A stretch of 64,000 nt of DNA, taken from Thraustochytrium sp. TN22 (lineage: Eukaryota; Sar; Bigyra; Thraustochytrida; Thraustochytriidae). The position numbers and the translations under genes are program-made. Below are positions 30,178 through 40,221 of this stretch, piece after piece. Numbering within the stretch: the stretch's first letter is position 1; the number at the start of each line of letters is the position of its first letter. The notes beneath the pieces were generated by a model. It saw nothing but the letters and a program-made list of their open reading frames with translations. It did not search any database and was not told where the DNA came from. The stretch spans positions 1 to 64,000 of the forward strand of contig JABLUY010000050.1 of assembly GCA_013306675.1 (NCBI GenBank). The letters run 5' to 3'.

Positions 30178-30257
30178 CTGTCAGGGTACCTGATTCTGCA
30201 ACTGTCAGCAACCACCATGTGTAAGATTTTTCTGATACCGGTAAAAAAAGAAAGAGG

Positions 30258-30312
30258 GAGGAGAGTTTGGAATTCGGAGAGTTTGGAAATCGATACATGT
30301 TGAAAATCGATA
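30258..30312. repeat. Two nested short direct-repeat pairs
   Basis: In the 3' region of CSN7, GGAGAGTTTGGAA occurs twice and AATCGATACA occurs twice within ~55 bp. A related AGAGAGTTTG pair occurs at about 38450-38475. Confidence 0.6.
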
Positions 30313-30463
30313 CAATCTGGTGAGCACATGACAAGTTCGTTGGGCGTCTCGTGTGTCGTAGGTAAGTGTTTTCTGTGGTCGGGAGTCTGTGTCCACTTGG
30401 CGGCACGTGGTGCGAAATGAGCCTGCCGAATGCGCGCGAGCTCTTGGTGTGAGTGACTCACAG

Positions 30464-31452
30464 TCAATCAGTGGAAAGACGGGTCTCGGGCACGACGGTG
30501 TAGAGATCACCAGGAAAAGCTGGTGGGTCCTGTGCGTCGATGGCGTCAGCAAAAAGGTCTTCGTCGATGGGTGCCTGCGAAGTGAACTCGTCGGAAAAGT
30601 TGGTGAGGCCGGCGTTGAGCGCGAGGCGCGGCGTGACTCGCTCGTTGTAGACGTCGTCCCAGTTGAGGCTGGCAAAGAGCGGATGGGCGAGGATGATGTG
30701 GACGTCGGGGCGGCGGTACCCGAGGCGGAGGTCCTGAGCCCGCACGAGGAGGCGGCGGATGAGGTCGTACTCGGGGCGGCCGGGCACAACCGGGTTGTAG
30801 GGGTCGAAGTCCACAGTGCAGATGAGATCGCAGGTCTCCTGGTCCGATGCGCCCTCAAAGGGCGGGAAGCCGACGTAAAGCTCGTAGGCGATGATGCCGA
30901 GTGACCACCAGTCGGCCTCGAAGCTATGCGGGAGGCGGCGCAGGACCTCCGGCGCGCTATAGTTGAGTGTGCCGCAGCCAGTGAGGACCTCGCGGCGGCC
31001 GTTGGGAGAGACGTGGGCATCGGAGGAGTCGAGGAAAACGGAGAGGCCAAAGTCGATGAGGCGCACGTGTCCTGAGGCTGAGATGGCGATGTTCTCCGGC
31101 TTGAGGTCGCGGTAAATAATGCCGCGGCTATGAACGTGATCGAGCGCGAGAGCGATCTCGCCAATGTAGAGCGGGATGTCGTCGCGGTGGACGTGACGCT
31201 GCGACATGAAGGAGAAAAAGTCGCCAGAGGCGCAAAATTCCATCCCGACGTACAGACGCGAGGGCGTTTGACAGGCGAAAATGAAGTCGGCGATGAAGGG
31301 GCAGTCGCCCGCAGCGCGCAGTACCTGAACCTCCATGAGCGCCTGGCGCCGCAGGTCGTACGTGCGCAGGCTGCGCTTCTGCATGACCTTGACGGCTACG
31401 AAGCGGCCGTGGCGGCGCGCGGTGGCCGGCGGTGTGCGGCTCCGCGCAGTGT

Positions 31453-31491
<39 letters not shown>

Positions 31492-33131
31492 AGGAGGAGG
31501 AAGCAGAGGCAGCGGGTGCCTCGCTGCGGTCGGAGACGGGCAGGCCGGCGGCGGTGGAGGCGGGCGCGACGGCCTCTGCACACCCATGTGCGGAGGCCGT
31601 CGCGCCTGCTGCACCGGCGGCTAGCGTCGGCGTGCTGACGGTGGTGCTGGTTGTACCGGCAGTGCCGGTGACTCTGGCTGCGGACTCCGCGAAGGCCTCG
31701 TCACGCCACTCCGTGAGGAAGACGCGACCAAAGGCTCCCTCGCCAATGAGCGCCAGCAGCTTGAGCTGATCTAAAAAGGATGAGGCCTCTTCCCCTGAGG
31801 CCTCGCCGGGGGGCTCGCGCTCCCGTGCGCAGGCGCCCGTAGAGCCGGACGAAGACGACGGCGCAACGGCGCCAGAAGCGCCGGCGGAGGTCCCATCCTC
31901 CACCGCGAAGTCGTCCTGGTCGGTGTGGCGCTGACGGTTGTGAGCCAACGAGGGTGGTGCCATGGAGGTGCTGGAGACCGCCGTAGCGGCCGAGGCCGGA
32001 CGAGCACCGGTGAAGGGTCCGGACTCGTGCGCATCCTCCTTGTCGTCATCGTTTGCGGTGTGCAGGCGGCTCACCTTGGAGGGGCGGCTGCCGACACCGG
32101 CGTGCGCATGCGCGGGATGCGCATGCGCGGGATGCGCATGCGCGGAGGCACCACCAGAGTGCGCGCCGCGCGGCGTGAGCGTGAGCGCGGGCGCGTGTGC
32201 ACGAAAGCTGGAACTGGCCGGGGACGAGGGCTTGCGCGAGGAGACGCCGGTAGGCGCCCAGGTCGCTGCCACGTCCTTGGTGGATGGCGATGGCGATGGC
32301 GTTGCCGCGGAGGGAGTCACGTCGGGCGGCACGAAGGCGGAGGCCTCAAGCGCGGACCCCTCCACGCGGAAGAAGCGGCGCTCGGACGAGCTCCTCTGGT
32401 GAGCGTGCTCGTTCTGCTGGTGGTGAAGGTGCTGCTGACGCTGCAGGTGGCGTTGCACCTGCAGCGAGGTGGAGACGGTGTCGGGCGCGTGCGTGAAGAC
32501 ATCGGCGTCAGCGGTGCTCAGGTTGCGCATGCTCTCCCAGCCGCGCAGCGCGAGGCGCGAGGCGTGCGCGCGCAGCGGCGTGCCGCCAAGCAGACCACCC
32601 GCCAACGTGCCGGTGTCGACACGAAGCGGCGAGACTGGCAACGAGTCCGCCACGGAGCGCGCCGAGCGCACGGGGCTCGGAGGCTGCCAGGCGTCGAGGT
32701 CGTCGGCCGCGTAGCGCGGCAGGTGAGAACGGAGGCCGACGGCCCAGCGCGTCGCGGCGGCCTCCGAGGCGGAGGAGATGGAGGCTGCCGGCGAGGGCGC
32801 GGGCGCGGAGGCCGGCGAGGTGGGCGGCGCAGAGCCGAGCCCGTGCATGTGCAGCGAGAGCCGCGCGGGCGCCGCGGGCGATGTGGGCGAGGCAGAGCTC
32901 GCGGGCGAGCTGGCCGCGCTCGACGCAACTACGTGGCGCCGGACAAACGCCGGCGACGCGGGCGGCCGCGGCACGCTGGGCGGCGCCGGCGTCAGCGAGA
33001 GCCTCGCATGGCGCGACGGCGACCCTCCTGCTGCTGCTGATGATGATGATGGCGTCGCTGGCGCGGAAGGTGCGACTGGCGCCAGGGCCGCGGCATCCGG
33101 TGCGAGGCCCCCATGCCTCTGCTCCTGGTGC

Positions 33132-33168
<37 letters not shown>

Positions 33169-33505
33169 GGTAGCGCTGGTGCCGCTGGTGCTGCGGCGCG
33201 CGCAGTTGCTGGAGCTCGTGGCGGTGCTCGTCCTCCCGGGCCTCCAGCAGGTGCTCCCCGGCCGGGTCCCCTGCGTCCTTCTGCGGGAGCTGGGCCACCT
33301 TGGCGGCGGCCGGTGAGGCTGCGGCCGCGGTGGCCGGCGACGTTTGCTTCCGCTGGTGGTCCCGGTCGCTGGGCTCGGCGCGGTCCGCGTCGGCGGCGCG
33401 CGCGGCGGCGGCCACGCGCGCGTCCGCCAGCGCGTCCGCCAGCGCGGCGGCGTCCGCGCGCGGGCCGCACCGCGGCGGCGCGCCGCGGCGGCCGCCGCTG
33501 TTCAT
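30464..33505 (-). CDS. AGC-family serine/threonine protein kinase with long low-complexity N terminus
   Basis: A 1013-residue protein. Residues 1-~570 are Ser/Ala/Pro/His/Gln-rich and probably disordered. The kinase domain starts with LLALIGEGAFGRVFLTEW (~577-595); a ~100-residue Ala/Thr/Ser-rich insertion then separates the glycine loop from the ATP lysine in RFVAVKVMQKRSL. The catalytic core is complete: YRDLKPEN, IDFGLS, and the activation segment GCGTLNYSAPEV, followed by ADWWSLGIIAYEL. The YRDLKPEN motif, and an AGC-type C-terminal tail (LFASLNWDDVYNERVTP, then FSDEF and FPGDLYT resembling a hydrophobic motif), support AGC membership rather than CAMK. Substrates and upstream regulators cannot be inferred. 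The ATG at 33505 is the only good start. Confidence 0.88.
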
Positions 33506-36423
33506 GCCACGGGGGCCCTGCGCGCCCTCCCTGTCTGCTTGCTGTCTGCCGCCGGCGCGCCTGCTTCTCTCCCTCCTTTCCGCTGCTTGCTCGCCTGGTA
33601 GCCTTCCGCCACTGTCAGCTCGAGCTCAACGCTTGTTGTCTGCTTGCTGTCTGGCTTGCTGCTTGCTGCCTGCTTGCTGCCTGCTTGCTGCCTGCGCGCC
33701 TGCCTGCGCGCCCGCCTGCGCTGCGCGAGGCGCGCGCGCGGCGGCCGGCGGCGCGGCCGGCGGCGACGAGTTGAGACGAGGCGAGACGAGACGAGACGAG
33801 CGGCGCGCGAGACGAGACTAGGCGACGTCGAGACGAGCCGAACGGAGCCGACGGAGAGTGGCAGGGCTGTTGCCCGATGCAAGCAGGCCAGGGTCCCTGG
33901 CCGCGGGGCGCGGCGGCGCCGCCCGGCACAGCCCGGGCCTCCCGCGGGGTGGCCCGGCTGCTGGCCGACGGCCGGCCAGCCGCACCGGTCGGCTGGTCGG
34001 CCCGCCGCCCCGCGCCGCGCCGCGCCGCGCCGCGCCGCGCCGGCCAGCGCAGCGAGCGAGCAGGCGAGCCGCCGGCGCTCAGGCGGCGGCTGCGCGCGGC
34101 GGCGGCTGTCTGGTCTGCTCCTGCTCTCGTGTGTGTCTGTCTGTCTGTCTGCCCTGACAGCTCCGTCTGCGGGCCCGTGCAGGTCGAACCAGTGCTGGAG
34201 GCGCACGCACGCGCGCCGTGGCCGGCGTCCCTCCCGCCGGCCGCGGGCGAGCGAGCACGCGGGCGGGTGGGCGACCAGCGAGCGAGCGAGCGAGCGGGCG
34301 GGCGAACGGGCGCAGGCGGGGCGGGCGGCGGCGGCCGGCGCGAGGCCGGCGCGACGGCCAATTTGAATTTCGAAATTTGGCTGAGACGCCTCACGCGCCG
34401 AGCCGAGCCGAGCCGAGCCGAGACGATCGCTCAGGCCTGCCTGGCCTGGCCCTGGCAGGCCGCCAGCAGCGCCGCGACTCGCCTGCCAGCGGCCGCAGGC
34501 ACTGCGAGTCAGCGCCCCGCTGGCCGGGCTGGCGCGGCTCAACTCCCTGCCAGCCTACAGTTCACTGCCGGCCGGCCGGCCGACCCAGGCGCCGCCGCCT
34601 CGCTCGCGCGAGCGGCGAGGCGGCGCGGCGCGGCGCGGCGCGAGCCTTGCGCAGCGCGACTGGCGCGGCGCGCGCGGCGAGCGCGGCGAGCGCGGCGAGC
34701 GCGCGGGCCGAGCGGGCGCGCAGGCCGGGCGGGCCGGGCCGGGCCGAGCCGAGCCGAGCGAGCCGAGCCGAGCCGAGTCGCGATCCTGGTTTGCTTGCTT
34801 GCTTGCTTGCTCGCCTCGCGCGCACAGTGACACAGCGAGGCTTACTGGGTGGCCGGCGTGGTCCAGACTCCAGACAGGCACCGGCAGGAGCGGGCAGCGA
34901 GCGCGTGAGGCGGCTCGGCTCGCGGCGTAGTCCCACGGGCACGCGGGCACGCGAGCCACCGGCCGGCGCAGCGAGCGAGCACAGGAGGCAGACGTAGCAG
35001 AGCAGAGCAAGCAGTCGGGCTCGCGTCGCGAGCGCGGGTCGCGAGGCGCCGCGGCCGCGCGGAGGCAGAAGCCGGCCGCCGGCCTGCCGGGCCGGGCGGG
35101 CGGGCGGCCGGGCTGGCCGCGCGCTGGCTGGCTGGCTGGCAGAACGCGGGATGGAAGGCGCGCGCCTTCGACTGGAGCCGTCCACGACGGCGCCGCGATC
35201 AGGCAGCGCTCAGTGGTGTGGGCGGCGGCCGCGCAGGGGAGCAGAGCACGCCAGCTCAGCCTGCCAGTGGGGAGAGAGTTAGCCGAAAGATACTTGGAGA
35301 GGAGAAATTCGAAGGAAGAGGAGCTAGGCCTTCAGTCAGTCTCAAAGTAGGAAACGAAAGAAGGAAACGAAAGAAGGAAAGACGAGGGCGAGTCGGCGGG
35401 TCTCTCTCTCCTCGCGTCTCGGGGTCGCGCCGGCGGCCCTCGCGGCGCGGCCGCTTGACGCAGACAGCCGAGCCGCGCGGCGAGAAAAGACAAGACAGAC
35501 TTCCCCGGGGAGGCCGATTTGGGTGGCTCGGCTCGTCTGGTCGCGGTTGGAAGGCAGCAGTGCGCTGCGTCTGCGGCGCTGCGCCACGCGTGAGCCTGCT
35601 CGCCATCGCGTGCTTCTTCTGTGGAGCGCTGTGTCTGGTAGCTACGCGCACGATCCACAGAGGGGTGGGTTGCTGCGAGAGCTGCGGGTGGGAGGCGTCG
35701 GAAGGCGGCCGAGGCGGTGAACAGAGCGGCGCGCGCCGCCGGCCAGCCACGATGGCCACTGGCAGAGGCGGAGAGGCGCGCTTCGCGGTGCGAAGCAAGC
35801 TGCCGAGTCAGGGTGCGTGGCCGCGCGTGGCTCCCGCACGTGAGCGAAGGCGTCGTGTCTCGCAGCCGCCTGGAGAAGTTCTGTGGCGGGCGGCTTCTTT
35901 GGGCGGCGAGACCAGTGGGCCGCCGGGGCTCCCTCTGGGCCTCTGGCGCTGGCGGCCACTGTGGGTGGGCCCGAACGCGCCGGCCGCCCGGCGGAGCAGT
36001 GGCGCCAGTGGCACGGATCTGCGGGGCCACCGTCGGGGGCTGGCGGATCGTGGTCGGTCTGGCTCCCGGTGTCTTTCTGCAAGCCAAGTTCTTCCTCTAG
36101 GAGCTAGGCGTACGTAGCGCGGGGATCTATGCGCAGCCTCAGCCCAACTAGCTCCTTGAGACTCGAGGCACGGCCTCACAAGTCGAGCACAAAGGCCACG
36201 ATTCGCGAGCCGAGATGCCGCGCTTGGACCGAGCAAGGATGGCCGATGGCCAGCTCGGCCAAGGCGACGCTCAACGTTTTCCCGGCCCACGACAGCCGGA
36301 GAGGAACTTAGCCCAGGGGCTCGCTGCTGCTCACGGCGACCTTATCAGGCTGCCCTGCTGATCGCCAGCTTCGCCTCTATGCTGATCGCCAGCTTTTCCC
36401 CTCCCCGCTAGCTAGCAAGCCTA

Positions 36424-36444
36424 CTTGGCTAAATAAAAGCCAAG
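36424..36444. other. Hairpin with AATAAA in the loop
   Basis: CTTGGCT, loop AAATAAA, then AGCCAAG: a perfect 7-bp stem presenting a polyadenylation-signal-like loop. There is no adjacent gene to which it obviously belongs. Confidence 0.45.
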
Positions 36445-37210
36445 GACGCCAACAGCTGGCCGTCCGCGGCAGGAAGAGCCACGGCCGCGTGGCGGACCTC
36501 TAACGCGGATGAGACGTGGTAGTCGATCAGCTTGAGCTGGGCTCAGGGCCATGCGGCTGTCAACATCCTCCCTCCGAAGCTCGCAACATGCGGTATTCGA
36601 CAATCAGCCTCTCCACTGGCAGCGTGGCACTGCGGCCGGCGCCACGTGGCTGAGATCGCGGGCCCCTCTGCTGCAGTGGCGTGAGTGCGACTCGGAAGGA
36701 CACTCCCGGACCGGACCGCCAAACCAGGGCCACCGGAGCCTGCTTGCTGTGCGGCCCCGGCTTAGGCGCCGTTTCCGCGGCAGCACGTCTGCTGATGCTG
36801 CGCGCGTCGCTTGCTCACCCGTGGCTGGCTGGCTGCTGGGGCCGCGGGCCCTGTCTACTGCCTCACCGTGAATGCAGTGGGTTGGTTGCCCAGTGCCAGT
36901 GCCGGCCCCTGCCGGGGCGGGCCTTGGTGCCACGTGGTGGCCCAGTGGGCCAGGGGTAGCGAGCGATGTCTTTCACAGGGGCGGCGCACTCTTCCCGGCA
37001 GCCTGGCAGCATGCCAGCATCCACGATTCCACATGCCATGCCACGACTGCTGTGGATGTGGTAACCGTGGTACCTTGTTACCTGGCAGCCAAGGTACCCG
37101 GGTGTCTGCAATGAATCGAGCTCGCAGGGAGCGATGGCGAGTCTCGTCCGACGTTCGCGACTCACGAGCCAGGCAAGCGCGCCTGCCAGTGGGCAGCGCG
37201 CCGCGTCAGT

Positions 37211-37255
37211 GCTAGCTAGAGCAACCTGATAGCTAGCGAGCTAGCTAGCTAGAGC
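37211..37255. repeat. CTAGCTAG cluster with imperfect direct repeat
   Basis: CTAGCTAGAGCAACCTG recurs 32 bp later as CTAGCTAGAGCAGCCTG, directly followed by a CCTGCCAG element. The same CTAGCTAGAGC plus GCTGCCAG combination is seen at 48137-48164. Confidence 0.65.
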
Positions 37256-38409
37256 AGCCTGCCAGCTACGCTACGCGCTCTGTCACCACAGACAGACTTG
37301 CGCGCCCGCCCGGCCCGCCCGTCGCTTGCTCAAGAATCTCTTGTTCCTCTCCGCTGCACCCAGTGTGGTTCGCAATTTCGGTCACGAAAACAGCGTTGAT
37401 TTGGCCGGCCCGGCCAGCAAGCCTGCCACTGGTGGCTGCTTGCTCGCCGCTCCAGGGCCACTGGCACGCGGCGCGGGCCGGTCGACCATGAGCTGCAGCC
37501 GCGGGGCACGCCTGCGCATTTCCTTGCTTCGCCACCGCGCGGACCCTGGCTTGCCTCAACTCACCACCGTCAACTTGAAGCGCACGGGGCGTCGCTCGCA
37601 AGCACCTGGCGAAGCTTACTCCTGGACCTGTGGTCCGTCGGCGGCCCTGCCTGCCTGCCCTTGGCAACGCAACGCTACGTGCCATGGCCACGCGCAGGCC
37701 ACGCATCGCACCAAGTTCGCGACCCGGCGACCCCGGCCGGCGAGCAGCGAGGCAAGAGACCTCCAACCATACAAGCCTTCCGTGGGTGGGACGAGACTTG
37801 CCACATAGATCGCCAAGGAGTCTACAGTTAGATCAGGGCGGGACGGGTCTCCCCGACTTGAACTTACTCCCACCACTGGCAGCCTGCGCGAGTGCCAGTC
37901 CTGTTGAGACTCTCGTGATTGCGAAGAAGGTAGCGCCGCTGCCGCGCGGACTCGCGAGCAAGGAAGTAGCTTCTAGTAGCGCAGCCGCGCGGACTCGCTG
38001 CGTGAGTCGGCGTCGTGACGCACCTGACCCGTCTCCCGGACAAAAGGAAAGAGCAAGAAAGTTCGCCGCCACGAGAGGCCGCAGTCGGACGCAGTCACGC
38101 AGGCGAGTAAGAGTGAGCTAAGTATGTTGTGGCAACTTGAACGTCGACGTTGCGGGGTTCGTTGTCCAACCGGCCGAAAGCTGGCTGGCGCGAGATGCCG
38201 CGTGCCACGAGCTGCCGAAGGCCACCGCAGGCTGTTGCAAGCTGCTACCATGGCCGACGCAGCCTGCTCCCGGATAGAATTATGGCTCGCTTTGATCGTT
38301 CGCCAAGCCGTGGCCGCAACTTCTCGCGCCGCCCATCCTGCGGCCGCGAGATAACAACAAGGCTGTAGGCTGATCCGGTGGCAGCGGCCATGAGCGAAAC
38401 TCGCGCGAG

Positions 38410-38442
38410 GACTCAGACTCAGACTCAGACTCAGACTCAGAC
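38410..38442. repeat. (ACTCAG)5 microsatellite
   Basis: Five tandem hexamers, followed ~10 bp later by two copies of AGAGAGTTTG. Confidence 0.85.
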
Positions 38443-39425
38443 CTCACATCAGAGAGTTTGACTCAGAGAGTTTGCGCGAGAGAGGCGCTTACTTTCCTGA
38501 TCGCCAGGGTCGGTCGGCGCAGCGGCGCTCTCCAGGCCGCTGGGCTGGCTAGCAGCGCCAAGGCTCTGCCGTGGCGAGCCGGACTGTGAGTTTGGCAAGA
38601 GAACTGCATAATAGCCGAGCTGGCTGTGGCCATGGCTGCTCAGATATACCCTGGGCCTGAGCTGGCTGGGATCGAAAGTAGTCCAGCGAAGTCAACTCGA
38701 GCAGCGTGTTCTTCTCGCGCGAACTCGGACGCTTCATTGTGCCTCGCTCGTGTGAGTGATGAAGGTTGGCAAGGGGTCGGCCAGTTGACAAGATTGGCCC
38801 GCCAGGCTAGCTGCTCCACTCGACAGCACTCGACAGGCGAGCATTTCGTTCGTCGACCGACCTCCGGCCGGCCGGCAGGCGGCCCGGACACCGGAGGCGC
38901 CTCGAGACACGCCCGCCGACACTGTTCGCAACTAGCTTGCCAGCTCAGCTGAGCAGGCGAGAGATCAACCTGGAGTTAGTACGCTAGGGGCCCCGGCCCT
39001 CTTTGCTCGCCTTTGCTCCACGTTGTGATCGTTCCCCAGGTCCGCGGAAGAGGCGACAGACAGCCTTGTGTGTCCGCATCGGCCTGCATTCGCCTGCATC
39101 CTTCATCAGAATTTCTGCATCGGCCTTGCCGCGCATGCACGTTGATTCGTACGGTAATATGGCATTGCGCCACCGGGGCCGCCCCGCCGCCGCCGCATCA
39201 CGCCGCATCACGCCGCATCACGCCGAGCGAGTTCAAGTTCGTCTGTCGGAGTCCACGGCCACGACTCGCACACTCACGGGCCTGCGGGTACGCGTCGCGG
39301 GGAACCCGCCGCGCCGAGGGAGAGGATAACGGCCGCTGCGTATGACTCATCATCACAGCCCGGCGGCAGCGTCGCGACCACGGCGCAGCAGAACCGAGCA
39401 GGGCGGGCGCTACGCGCAGGCGGTC

Positions 39426-39909
39426 ATGGACGCGGAGCTGCGCGCGCGCGCGGACGAGGTGCACGGCGCGGTGGAGCGCCTCGCGTCGCTGCTGCAGGAG
39501 ACGTCGAGCCGCATGGACAGAGCAGGCGAGGCCTTCAGGTGCGCGGTGGACCTCGGCGCGCTCGCGGCGCGAATCTCGGAGCAAGACGGCTGCGCGCGCG
39601 CGGCCGAGCGACCTGTAGCGAGCGACTGACTCGGAGAGCACCCAGGTCGCGAGGCGTTCCGAGTGGAAAGCGTCCGCCAACGCCATCATCGCGGCCTCGG
39701 ACGGCCGCGGCGTCGTTTCGCCGAGCAGTTCGGCTGTCTCGATGACGCTGCCTTGTTCGCTTGAAGGCCTCGCATCGGTGGCGGCCCGTACCTTTCTGCA
39801 AAAGTCCCGTGGCCCATGGCCCGAGCTTTGGGGTTCAACCAACGACCGAAAGACGTCAGTCACGGCAGTGCGCAATATTCTAGCTCGAACCCCGGGTCAG
39901 CAAAGCTAA
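39426..39909 (+). CDS. Candidate small spliced gene, unknown (two exons, weak)
   Basis: Proposed exons 39426-39538 and 39639-39909, with a 100-nt GT-AG intron (donor GTGCGC, acceptor GGAGAG, CTGAC branch-like sequence 10 nt before the acceptor). The join is in phase and gives 127 residues. The first exon encodes a helical, charged segment (MDAELRARADEVHGAVERLA) that continues across the junction as VARRSEWKASANAII; the tail is polar. I recognise no family. A TTCAAGTTC motif lies ~190 bp upstream, as for other genes here. A competing 225-codon frame on the minus strand and an unspliced 67-residue reading weaken the case. Confidence 0.3.
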
Positions 39910-40221
39910 GTCAGGTCTAGCTGGCTAACTCGAGCGAGCTACTCGAGCTAGCCAGCCAGATGACGCGCCGAGAGCGTGGTGAAAAAGAAGAAATGTAAAA
40001 TCCTTTCCGAGTCAGGGTCATTAACGTACCTCTCAGCCAATCAAGCGCCCTGCTTGTCTTGCTTGATACTAACTATCAGAATGTTTGTACGTCATACAAG
40101 CATTACCTCCCCACCGCTTGCATTCCCTCTCTCGCCTCACTCACACGTACACACCAGGGCCAGAGCCTTCTTCTGTTCTGGCGCGTGAGGGACCGCAAAA
40201 GAAGGCTCTGGCCTACAACTT

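Larger units (their letters stand above)
33506..39425. other. 5.9-kb gene-poor GC-rich stretch with dispersed short repeats
   Basis: No domain is recognisable in any frame. Frames of up to ~350 codons exist (for example 33502-34542 on - and 35218-36117 on +), but they are Arg/Ala/Pro-rich, overlap each other and look random. Visible structure: CCGAG/CGGCT tandem units (about 34398-34425, 34740-34780), a TGTC run (34131-34153), a GCTT run (34790-34812), CTAGCTAG clusters (36407-36416, 37211-37252), CACTGGCAG/CTGCCAGTG at 35261, 35757, 36614, 37183 and 37874, an AATAAA hairpin at 36424, (ACTCAG)5 at 38410 and three copies of a 10-mer at about 39193-39225. Confidence 0.5.

Noticed and set aside
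33502-34542. 346-codon open frame on the minus strand
   Set aside because: Mostly Arg/Ala/Ser translated from simple repeats upstream of the kinase; no domain.
35218-36117. 299-codon open frame on the plus strand in the gene-poor stretch
   Set aside because: Arg/Gly/Ser-rich, overlapped by a 251-codon minus-strand frame of equal quality, no domain; expected by chance at this GC content.
39198-39875. 225-codon open frame on the minus strand
   Set aside because: Part of it looks helical (SEAAMMALADAFHSERLATW), but it overlaps the better-phased spliced plus-strand candidate and the rest is Arg-rich; kept only as a competing hypothesis.
39870-39900. tRNA B-box-like GGGTTCGAGC on the minus strand
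   Set aside because: The consensus GGTTCGANNCC is not completed and no cloverleaf could be drawn.
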